NCBI GenBank assembly: GCA_027186245.1
Contig: CP114488.1
Span: 5,127,501-5,191,500 of the forward strand
DNA from: Coriaria nepalensis
Lineage: Eukaryota > Streptophyta > Magnoliopsida > Cucurbitales > Coriariaceae
DNA: 64,000 nucleotides
Reading direction: 5' to 3'
A model generated the notes under the pieces. The model saw nothing but the letters and a program-made list of their open reading frames with translations. It was not told where the DNA came from and made no database searches. A program made the position numbers and the translations under genes. Below, in pieces: positions 34,920-44,690 of this stretch (position 1 is its first letter; every line of letters begins with the position of its first letter).

Positions 34920-36311
34920 CTGCAAACCACGCCTTCCTTCCCGGTGGGAACTGATGAATGTTACGTATGGTTAAGCAGGGAACAGCAAATATGTCATTTA
35001 AGCAAACTTGAGAGAGCAGACGGGAACCTGAAACTATTCAAGGCTGACTTGCTGGATTACGAGTCTTTGAGACGCGCTATTGATGGATGCCATGGAGTTT
35101 TCCAGCCAGTTCAGTTCCCCCCACCACAGTACCCAGTCCATGAACCCAAGCTGGCCAAGGCCTCAAAATATTGGACGAGACTTGCTGGTCTGATGCCAAC
35201 TACTACAGAAACACTCACAACTGGTACTGTCTTTCTAAAACACAAGCTGAAAGCAAGGCGTTGGAGTTTGGTAAAACAAATGGGCTTGACGTTGTGAGTG
35301 TTTGTCCCTGCCCTTGTTTTGGGGCCCATTTTGCAGCCCACAGTCAATGCCACAGCGCCTAAGTTCTCCTTAACCTTCTTAAAGGAGGCTATCCGTCTGT
35401 AGTTAACAAGGTGCGTATTATAGTTGATGTACGTGACGTAGCAGCGACTTTAATCCTTGCTTATGAGAAACCTGAAGCTGAGGGCAGATACATTTGCGTC
35501 GCTCATACTGTCAAGGAGTTCAATGTGATGCAAATTCTCAAGAATAGCTATCCTAACTATAAGTATCCCCAAAAGTAAGCAGCTATTAACCCTTCTCTCT
35601 AGCTGCATACATAGTGCTCTAGCCTCTTATCTATTTCTTTACGATAAATTCTTGATTGGACCTTGTTTAGGGGGAGATCCTAGTCAAGACTAGTTAAGAA
35701 ATGCCAAGTGGAAACGGTATAAGGAAATCATCCAACTTTTGTTACCGCCTTACCACTTGACAACTCTTGACTGACCAGGTTCAGGCTCTTCGCACTAAAC
35801 TAGGTCTAGGCGCGAATTTTTCTTGTTTACAATGACAACTTACAAGCTGCTGCATTCAGATTTACTGAAGAAGCAGGTGATTAGAGGAACTCGAAAAATT
35901 GCGCACGTTAGGTTGGAACTGTCGGTCTCTGGAGGAAACTCTCATAGATTCTGTTGAGAGTTATAGACAAGCTGGGCTCGTGCATGATTGATTTTGCTCT
36001 CAAAACATTTGATTACAGTCTCTAGAATTTGCCTTATGTTACTGCTCTTTCATGCCAAGGATTGATTTCTTCCTTGTGTCATGTAAAAAACCAATACATT
36101 TTGTATGTCGAAAGTAGCATGCTTATGAGATGCAAGACCGTCATGTTGCACATTAATAGAACGGTATCTTCACTTTAGTTTATGGCGCTTCAAGTTTGTG
36201 ATGAGGATTAAGTAATGCTATTCTAAATTGCAAGCCTTTTTAAATTTTTTCTTTTATCATGAATATTCTCTCTTCCAGAACTTTAGCGGGAACAATCAAA
36301 CTAGATAAGTA

Positions 36312-37440
36312 TAGGGATGAGCAAAAAAATCGTACCAATCAAAATAGATATTTTTCGGTCGGTTTCATATGCCAAAATCTAGTTTAAGTCGGTTTTGGTG
36401 AATCAATCCAAAATTCAAAACCTATTATTTATTTACCTTACGGGTCGAAGAGTCAAATTCCCTATCGATCCTTCAAGTAAACTATAAGTCGAAAGTCTTT
36501 TTATGATTATAACTTATGACACTCTACGGGTCAAAGGCCTAATCGACCCGTAGAGTAAACTAGCAGTTATAACTAATTTACTCTACAAGTTGACGGCCCC
36601 ATGGATCCATAGATTATCATAATTTATAGTTTATTCTACGGGTCAATGAAAGTTTTTGGACCTTTCGAATAAATTAAAAATTATTATTATAAGCTTATAA
36701 CTTATGATATTTTACAAGTCGATGAGGTTTTCAATTCATATAATATCATAACTTCTAGTTTACTCGAATGGTCGATAAGGCTTTCGACTTTTCGACCCGT
36801 AAAGTAAACTAGCAGTTATAACTAATTTACTTTACAAGTCGAAGAGGCTTTCGACCCGTAAAATAAACTAACAGTTACGACTAATTTACTCTACGAGTCA
36901 ATGAGGCTCTCAACCTATAGAATATTATAACTGATAATTTATTTCATTAGCTTTCGACCCATAAAATTAAATTAATATTTAATTTTAATATTGATTACTT
37001 TTACAATAGAGCTTTGAAATAACAATCCATAATTCATACCTCTAAACATCGATTAATATCTATAATTTATAATATATTTTTAAAAAAATTTAATTATAAT
37101 ATTAAAAAAATAATATTTTAAAATTATTATAATATCAATTTTTCATTAAATATAATATTAATTAAAAGTAACTTCAAAATAAATTATTAAATAATTCATA
37201 TACTCACCAATTACATATATCATAATACAATGTTATAATTAGATACAATTATAGAAAAGGAAAAAACCATGACAAAAAAACAAAAAAAAAAAAACCAATT
37301 TCACCTAAAACCAACCAGTCTTATTTAAGTTCGGTTACAATCAATTTTTTTGACCAAATTAGTGAAAATCCAATCTGATTGCATTTTCAGTTTCGGTTTT
37401 GATTCAGTTTTACCAAAAACCAATAATTTGCTCATCCCGG
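36312..37440. mobile_element. hAT-like non-autonomous element, 1129 bp
   Basis: The left end is TAGGGATGAGCAAA and the right end TTTGCTCATCCCGG, with subterminal CGGTTT/AAACCG-like sequence on both sides. It is flanked by the perfect 8-bp direct repeat GATAAGTA (36304-36311 and 37441-37448). The interior is non-coding. At 36420-36960 it carries about seven degenerate units around TTTACTCTACGGGTCGA.GGCTTTCGACC, followed by an AT-rich stretch. The ends resemble the common plant TAGGGGTGAGCAAAA family. Confidence 0.9.
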
Positions 37441-37706
37441 GATAAGTATAAACATCACATAACACAAATAAACTTGTGATCTAAGCAAACATTAGACTGC
37501 CATTAGTTCAGACACTCTTTAGTATGGTCCTGGAGTATAAACAAGAGTTTCGACACCAACCAATAAGTTTGAGATACCTAAAGGTCGAAGCAAATAAAGA
37601 CATCAACGGAGTCCCCTATATGCTATAGTCAAGTACTTTATATTTCCAAATACAAATATTGTGTAACATAGAAATCAGATGTTTCATGATGGTCAGGCTC
37701 AGGCTC

Positions 37707-39701
37707 TCATGCAGAGGCCTTGTTCACAAGATCGAAGTAAGGATGTTCCATAGCTTTTTTTGCTGAAATCCTCTTGGAAGGCTCGTACAGCAACATCTGC
37801 GACAAGAGATGAAGGCCCTCTTCGTCGAGGTTAGGAACAGCAGTGGAAAGGCTCCGTGGGCTCCACTGAGGGTACTCATGCCAGTTTAATAATTTGCTGA
37901 CTCCTGGCCACATTTCTTCATTTGGGGTTCCCAATAACCTGCCCCACATACTATCCCAGTTAGGACTTTATATTTGAACCAAGGCAAATATATAGGAAGC
38001 ATTTAATTAAGCAAGGCCCAGTCGGTCTAGTTATTACCTAAATATATGCAGAAGTTGTTGCAGCTCGGAATCCCCTTGGAAGAGTGCTTGCTTGGTAACT
38101 AGTTCAGCTACAATTATGGATAAGGGAAAAGGTTGAGCAAACATTGTGCAAACAAATTCGCCCCGGTTGGAAGCCATAAAAATCAGGAATTCATTTCCAA
38201 ATGAAATAAATGAATTTTCAGGTTTGGAAACTCTGAAATTTAAGAAAATAAGGAATTCCAATATGATTTTACTTAAGAATAAAGATTTGGAAATCAAAAG
38301 AAAAGTGGTTGGTTTTGTAAATCATTTTCATGAGTTAATTGGTCCCACCAACTTTAGAAGCTATTACTTCATTTATTAAGCTAGTATCAATGACATTTTT
38401 GTAATTATATTTTAAAGAAAATAATTTCTCCTGGGTTCCAAACAATGGAATTCGATAGAATTTCTTAGTTAAAAAAGATGCTTCCAAACAAAGTAGATTA
38501 ATCATCTACGAATCAATTCATGCATGACCACACTGCATCATCATGGTAGTAAGAAAATTAAAGGGAAAAAAAAAACCAACCGAAAATGCACAAGGAACAG
38601 AAAAGAGAGATCTGCAATGTACCAAAAATGCAGCCAACAGACCAGATATCTACTGCAGTTGAGTAATGCGTAGAGCCCAGGAGAACTTCAGGAGCTCTAT
38701 ACCAGAGGGTCAATATCTCATGTGTATACTTCTTAACGGGAACAGTAAACACTCGAGCCAGCCCAAGATCTGCAATCTTAAGCATCATTGTCTTCCGGTT
38801 CATCAGCAGATTGTGAGGTTTCAGATCTCTGTATCCGGAAAGAAGACCATGATGATACTGTGTACTTCAATTTGCAATGAAATAAGAAACCAAAGCTTGA
38901 AAAGAGTATTTACCTGTGTAAGATCCCATGGCCATGACAAAAAGCAACCCCTTTGCAGAGTTGGAACATCAGACTCTGCACAAAAACAAGTTGAAAATCA
39001 GCAGAATTTCCATCACCAAGTGTCTCTGAGATTGGCTGGAAAATAATACCTTGACAGTGTTAACGGGAATGTTTTCTCCAGATTGACGAAAACTCCTGAT
39101 ATATTTCTTAAGATCCGTGTCCATGTACTCAAACACCAAATACAGCACCGTATTTCCTTCTTTATTCTGACCTTGCTTGACATCCATCAACCTACACCGT
39201 TATTAGAAACAAGAACTGAAAACAAGTACGCAGGAAGAGAAATAAGATGAACCGATAAATCAAAGCCCTAAAAACTATTTTATAAAACACTAATCAACCC
39301 AGAAATTATCAGAAACGCCAAAGAAATGCATTTTCTATCCAAACAACAATTCAAAGCCTTAAATCCTCTCTCATTGAAATTGAGTTAATAACAAGAACTG
39401 ATGAACCGGGTTAGAATAAGGACACAAAGTAATTGAAGAATGGAAAATGAAAACAGAAAAGAGGAGAAAAGTACTTGACGATGTGAGGATCTCTGGACAG
39501 CATACGGAGAATGGAGATCTCCCGAAGAGTTGTTGGAGGGACGCCTTCCTGATCCTCGTGCAGGCGAGTCTTCTTGAGGGCGACGATCTTCCCAGTCGCC
39601 TTCTCTCTTGCTCTGTACACCTTCCCGTACGTTCCTTCTCCAACTTTCTCTAGCTTTTCAAACGCCTCCATCGCTGACAGTGCTGTTGCTCCTCTCTCCA
39701 T
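37707..39701 (-). CDS. CDKB2: B2-type cyclin-dependent kinase
   Basis: A plant-specific kinase that partners mitotic cyclins and drives the G2/M transition in dividing cells. Six exons on the minus strand: 39701-39475, 39191-39050, 38975-38914, 38828-38623, 38107-38038 and 37938-37707. All introns are GT-AG, and the total of 939 bases gives 312 residues, the usual family length. Visible motifs: GEGTYGKVY at 21-29 with the inhibitory T24/Y25, lysine K43, the cyclin-binding helix PPTTLRE at 55-61 (diagnostic of the B2 class; A-type has PSTAIRE, B1 has PPTALRE), HRDLKPHN at 143-150, DLGLA at 164-168, T-loop T179 in KYTHEI, then TLWYRAPE. All catalytic residues are present and the frame is open, so the gene looks functional. 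Intron 4 (515 bases) holds a MITE-like insert. I see no AACGG mitotic core within 500 bases upstream; one AACGG lies in intron 1. Confidence 0.96.
38165..38489. mobile_element. MITE-like insert in CDKB2 intron 4
   Basis: Imperfect inverted ends: GGTTGGAAGC at 38165-38174 and GCTTCCAAAC at 38480-38489, each followed inward by GGAATTC-type sequence. Most of the intron is this insert; the other introns of the gene are 74-283 bases. No clear target duplication was found, so superfamily and exact ends are open. Confidence 0.5.
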
Positions 39702-40370
39702 TCTCTCCCTCTCTCTGTCTCTTGTTTGTTTGTGGGCTCTCCCAATTTATCACTCTAGTAGGCGCATTCAAATTTGAAGTTTGAAATTTGAAACTTGAAA
39801 CCAGGAAAAGAGTATATCGGAGAAAATTCGATCTATTTTGATACTCATTTGTTAAGTTACCTCAATTTGAATTTTTGGTTAAAAAGTTTAAGAAAATATA
39901 TTAAATAAATCTAAAAATCAAAATTTTAGAAAGAACGAAATATTGTTACTTAAAACTTCGACCGGTCAAAATCACTCAAATTCAAATTGGTTGAGAGCCC
40001 CTAACTCGACATTCCAACTCGATTTTTGTTCTTAGTATGTGATCATCAAAATTTGTGAACCTCAACCGAGAACCCATATTGAATTCTTAGTTTAGGATTT
40101 TAGATCTCATCCTTAATCAAATTATTTATTGTATTGTTTAATTTATTATTTAATTCATTGTTGTTTTGTATTTATTTTTAATGGCAGAAGTTACATCAAA
40201 TAAAATTGATTTCGTGTTGCGATTGTCATATTGGTTGCATGATTACTTTGCAATCAAAGCTGCACGAGGTGATTAAGGGGATTAAGAAGTTGAATGCGAG
40301 CTGGATATGGATCCAAGACTATTTTTCTCCGGTCAATTAGCCTTAGCCATGACACTTTGTTTAGTTCGGA
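39702..40370. promoter_or_regulatory. CDKB2 upstream region
   Basis: Sequence between the CDKB2 start codon and the Mutator-like relic, including the promoter. A CT/GA-rich leader lies directly upstream of the ATG (39702-39725 on minus: GAGA repeats). A weak GATAAATT TATA-like box lies at 39744-39751, rather close to the start codon. From about 39760 to 39790 there is a run of ATTTGAA/TTCAAAT direct repeats. No consensus mitosis-specific activator core was seen. Confidence 0.35.
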
Positions 40371-40379
40371 CCTCAAAAA

Positions 40380-42010
40380 AGTATGATGCATGGTTCTCCA
40401 TAAATGGTTGTCCTCTCCGGTATTTGCAATATGAGTACGCTCTAAACACCAAATTGAAGTGTTATATAACCCACTAACCGTACCTCGTAGAATACTGAAT
40501 AGTACAGAACTCGTGGATAAATATTTGGGGGAAGGGGGGAATGAAATTTAAATATGGTGATTTCATGAACATGTTCAACATATTCCCTATAAGTAAAAGG
40601 AGTGAAGATCATATTGAAAGGGCGAAAACTTGAAGAAGAGAATGTGAAATTAGCCATTGTTTACTTCTTGGTGTCGGCCCTCTTAGGCATAATAAATCAG
40701 AATAACTTTGAAGATATTTACCTATCCATAGTCTCATACTTAGAATTCTTCAACAATTATCATTGGGGTAAATCAATATACAAGAGAATTATCGAATACA
40801 TAAAAAAGGATGGCCTCGAGAAGAAAACTAGAACAACTACCGAAAAAGATATGGTAAGGATGAGACCATGGATTTATATGGTTTTTCGTATGCTTTCTAG
40901 GTTATTATTACTCTCAATTAGACTTTAATTAAATAGTATATTTCTAGTATTTCAATTCAGTCTTTATTAATGCTTTTAAAATTACTTTATAGATATGGGC
41001 TTTTGAAGCTATTCTTAGCCTTGGAGAGGAATTTATGATTCGTTTAGAAAAGACCGATATGCCACAAATCCTTAATTGGGGGACGAAAAAATTGGGGCAT
41101 GCAACTATGTTTATGCCGTTGTACAAGAAGATCATTGACACTTTGGATAAAGTAAAGGTTAGCTTTGTTGAATTTTTTTTCACTGTAATTACTAAATTAA
41201 CAAACCTGCACCAAATCTAGCATTAAATATACATGTTAGAATGCATGGAATCTTACAGCTATTGACGGAAGAAGAGTATGAGTCTTATATCAGCATTGAC
41301 TTGTTCAGCAATGAGGATGATGATGTAAATATCGATTGTGTGAGGGCTGCACTAGATGAGATAGGGGAGCAAGAGGAAGTGGTTGAAGAAGATAATATAT
41401 TTCAAAATGAGGTGGAAGAAGATGGTGGGGAAGAGGATGTTCAAAAGGTTGAGGTAGAGTAAGAGGGAGAGGATGAGCTATGATATTCTCCACCTTCACA
41501 AAGAAGAAGTAGTGGTAGGCTTTTAAGTGGTGAGCTTCTAGATATCATGTGCATAATAGAAGGGTGGGTAGATGATCTCGGCCAGAGAGTGGGGGAACTC
41601 AAGCATAGGTTTGAGGGCCTAGAGCACACCATTAGTGAGAAACTGAGGGGGCCGGAGCATGTCAACGAGGGGATCAATCATAAATTAGATCGTGTGGTTT
41701 ACCGGTCCTTTATTATAGACAATGAGGCTCCTTCATAGCAAGGCTTGGTTGAGCATGATATGTTTGATGGGCATAAAAATCATATTTTCGAAATGGGCCC
41801 GACAACTGCACCAGCTGATGTCCTGATAGCTGGCCCCGGTAAGTAATTGCTTATTATTTTTAAAGTTCTCTTCTTAATATTATTTATATTTTTAAATTAA
41901 TTATTCATCTTTTTTGATATGTAGGTGTTGACCCCCCCCCCCCATTAGACATGGAGGTCCCAACAAATGCACCTGTTTATAATGTCCTGGTAGCTCAACC
42001 CGGTAAGTAA
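40380..42010 (+). pseudogene. DUF1985-containing gene of a Mutator-like element, broken
   Basis: The plus strand encodes a protein resembling the DUF1985 half of Ulp1-associated genes carried by plant Mutator-like elements. At 40390-40470 WFSINGCPLRYLQYEYAL recalls the start of DUF1985. At 40602-40790 KLAIVYFLVSALLG, FEDIYLSIVSYLEFFNNYHW and GKSIYKRIIE give its core. 41000-41220 continues (WAFEAILSLGEEF, LNWGTKKLGH). 41241-41462 is a very acidic segment. Stops occur between 40480 and 40600, so it is not intact. The C-terminal Ulp1 cysteine protease expected in this class is not visible before 42010. Two similar exon-like pieces end at GTAAGT (41839 and 42003). Function of DUF1985 is unknown. 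Confidence 0.65.
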
Positions 42011-42239
42011 TTAATTTAGTATTTATTTTCATATTTTATTCTTCATATTACTTAATTTTTTAATCACTTGTATGCTTTGGCTATACTCTTGAACTGCACT
42101 CTTTGAATATATATACTATTCCACCATTCTTGAATCTCTACTTGATTTTTCGCTCTATATGCTAAATACATGGACCATGTTTTGAATTAAGGTAAACACT
42201 TTGCACAATATTTTTAATACTTTGTGAATGATCGGATTC

Positions 42240-43770
42240 AAATACCAAATCAATGGCACCAGGTATCTTTTCCTATAACCCAGACAAGAACTAAGTCAAG
42301 GATGCTTCATTCATTGAATCAACTATAGCCCATACTATCGGATAAAGATGTTTCTTACCATCATGTGCAATTGTAGTTAGAAATATGCCTTTGTATTTGG
42401 ACTTCAAAAATGTACCATCGATACAAATAACCCTTTGCAAGAACTGAAACCTCTTAATGGGTGCTATAAAAGTCATGAAAAAATAATGAAATCTCTCTTC
42501 TCCATCAGTCATACGTTAGTTAGAGTCTCCAGATTGACTACTTTCATCAAGGCCGAGTAATGTGGCAACAATGCGTAGCTTTGTTCTGCTGTATCACGAA
42601 TAATGTCACATGCAATAGACCTTACTTTTCATACTTTCTAGTAAGTAATATCTACCTTCATATTATGAAGGGCTTGAGATTTGATCATCTTCGGGGTAGG
42701 ACCCTTGATTAGACCTTATATAACTATTCATCACATGTCTTCCAATTATAGATGTGAATGCTAGCCTATGCCTGTTTTTCATGTATGGAAGAGAGCAGGT
42801 ATGTTGGTCCTTATAAGTTCGAATATGGAAAAATGAAGAATTTTCTTTCCCAAAGCACGGAGCCGCCATTGGCAATTCAAATCAATACACACAATAACAA
42901 ATGTAGTCTTATTCGATTTCTTCACTTTAAATTCAATATTTCGTCGTATGGGATGCATATGTAGACTTACCTTTAGGTAGTTCTTCAAAGAAAAAAAAAT
43001 GATTACAGTAAAACTCATCTCCACTTGAGTGAGAAGAAATAATCGAGGGGAATGACTTTGAATGCCCAAAAAATCTCTTAGCTGTAACTTAGGCTGAGAA
43101 GTAATGGAAAAAAATTGACAATATCATCATCACCTTCTTCTTCCTCATCCTCTTTTTCAATTTCATTTTCAAGTTGTGATAAAAAGGGTATTGACAACTC
43201 GTGAGTAAAGAGCGCTAGATGTTGATTATCTGTAGTCAAAAAAGTATCATTCATATGATGAGAGGTAAGTATTACTCCCAAAAAGTAGTCATCCTCGTAC
43301 AAAACTGAATCAAGATTGATTTCGTTTTTATGACAGTTACTATATTCTTCCTCCATTCTTTCACCTCCGGCATCCACATTCTCAACCTTAGCCTCAACTT
43401 CAACCTCATCCTCAGACTCATCCTCTTCCACCACCACATTCATCTTCTCATATAGATATATGTCACTACCATCATCATAATTCATAAAATTCCCATTATT
43501 AACATTACTAGGATCGGGTAATTGATGTTGCTCTCAAATATAAGTATTGTTTATCCCTCTTAGAATCAATGTCACATAGAGTAGAGATATCTGCCTCTCT
43601 CGAACATAAGTACCCTAAAAATGACTTCACATCTGCGTCCTTTTCTATAAACATCGGATGTATAATCAATAAGAATGTTGGCTTGTATGCTAATTTCAAG
43701 CCAACATCCTTATTGATCACACATTCGATGTTTCTAACAACACCCATCCATCTTTATGAGTCTTTCTAAA
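42240..43770 (-). pseudogene. MURA-type transposase relic of a Mutator-like element
   Basis: Minus-strand transposase of a plant Mutator-like DNA transposon. It reads leftward from an acidic N-terminal part (43485-43078, runs of D/E, which may be one exon), through the MuDR domain at 43069-42779 (FKVKKSNKTTFVIVCID, CQWRLRALGK) and the zinc-ribbon-like segment after it (YKDQHTCSLPYMKNRHR, 42800-42750), to the start of the MULE catalytic domain at 42512-42291 (RVICIDGTFLKSKYKGIFL, YPIVWAIVDS). The D of CIDGT is the first catalytic acid; the remaining DDE residues and the SWIM zinc finger are missing because the fragment stops at about 42240. Frames are shifted between segments. It faces the DUF1985 fragment on the opposite strand. 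Confidence 0.8.
43651..43731. repeat. Short imperfect hairpin
   Basis: Inner arms 43665-43685 and 43697-43717 (21 bases, one mismatch; right arm CAAGCCAACATCCTTATTGAT) enclose an 11-base loop. Pairing extends outward with a few mismatches to about 43651 and 43731. Both strands therefore encode nearly the same peptide here. It lies in the N-terminal part of the MURA relic. Confidence 0.85.
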
Positions 43771-44690
43771 GCTAGTATTTTGACAGCTTTGAGGTCTCAT
43801 CATGCTTTCATTTCCCATCGAAGCATACATATGTGTATATAGACGGCTCCATTCTTGAAAAATAAATAATTTAAGTAGCATTAAGAAATCATATTATTGA
43901 TTTTGTCATCTTAAGTAAATTAATGCTAATTAGTCTTTTTTCTATATGCTTGCAAATTTAAAAGGTAAATTGCATGCAAAGTGAGAGGTTTTATTTTATT
44001 TTATTTTTAGAATTAAGTTAATGGAAATACTTTATGTTGATGTGGATTTCCGTTCTTTTGAAGAGATCCACCATTCGTAGTGTACTCCAAGACCAAATGT
44101 ACTTATACATAATAAATTAGGAGAGTCGGGGTGACAGACAACATACCCCTCTCTAAGGATCAAGTCAATTAGGGTTTGAGGAATTTCGTATGAGAGGCAA
44201 TAGTAGGACTAAAAATTGTATACCTTATGCATGAGTGATACAACCTTTTATACTTTTGGTATGAAGACAAAAAGGAAATCCTAGTGGGTCCTCTACCAAC
44301 CATGCTAATAATATTGGGCCTTTCTCATTGGCTTCCCGAAGCCCATTAACTTATGGCCCTTAAGCCATGTTATACGCTTTGGAACTTCTCCATATGATGA
44401 AGGTTGAAGCATCTGTTACCCTCACCCAACTATTGGTCTCAGCTTTAGTGTGCTTCATCTAGACAACACCCATTTCAGAATCAGTTAAGTGTTCATCATG
44501 TCAGCCTCAACTTATAAGTTTTTGGGAATTGTTTTGTAGGCTCACCTAACTGATGATGACGTGTCTCATCAACTAAGGTATCGATAGGTGCATCCTCAGT
44601 TTCATGCTCGTTGTTCTTCTTTGGCAGTGCACCTCTTCTGATTGAACTCTAAATGTACTTAGGCTAAGGTGTCGCTTCACCTAGGAAAAC
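43771..44690. other. Intergenic or decayed element, nothing recognised
   Basis: There is no credible coding frame and no repeat shared with the rest of the window that I could see. It lies between the MURA relic and a copia LTR. Confidence 0.3.

Larger units (their letters stand above)
34398..35991 (+). pseudogene. Cinnamoyl-CoA reductase-like pseudogene
   Basis: Remnant of a gene of the CCR/dihydroflavonol-reductase-like NAD(P)-dependent reductase family. Exon 1 (34398-34537) encodes an N-terminus and the Rossmann motif [25 protein letters not shown], but a frameshift in the G-run at 34435-34442 separates start codon and motif. Later exon remnants: [20 protein letters not shown] and [15 protein letters not shown] (about 35000-35106), a gap of some tens of residues, [23 protein letters not shown] and [17 protein letters not shown] (35172-35312), then after further frameshifts LLKGGYPSVVNK, IIVDVRDVAATLILAYEKPE and SYPNYKYPQ (to 35574). 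A GT-AG intron (35575-35859) precedes the last exon, which has a TAG stop at 35882-35884 inside FTEEAGD..., then LEETLIDSVESYRQAGLVHD and TGA at 35989. At least four disabling lesions are visible. Confidence 0.85.

Noticed and set aside
35111..35353. Minus-strand frame across the reductase-like pseudogene
   Set aside because: It is the reverse shadow of the plus-strand coding remnants, which match the reductase family.
38666..39653. Plus-strand frames over the CDKB2 exons
   Set aside because: They are antisense shadows of the kinase exons; the minus-strand exons have correct splice sites and all kinase motifs.
41305..41677. Minus-strand proline- and leucine-rich frames
   Set aside because: They are shadows of the acidic plus-strand DUF1985 gene segment (GAA/GAG codons read in reverse).
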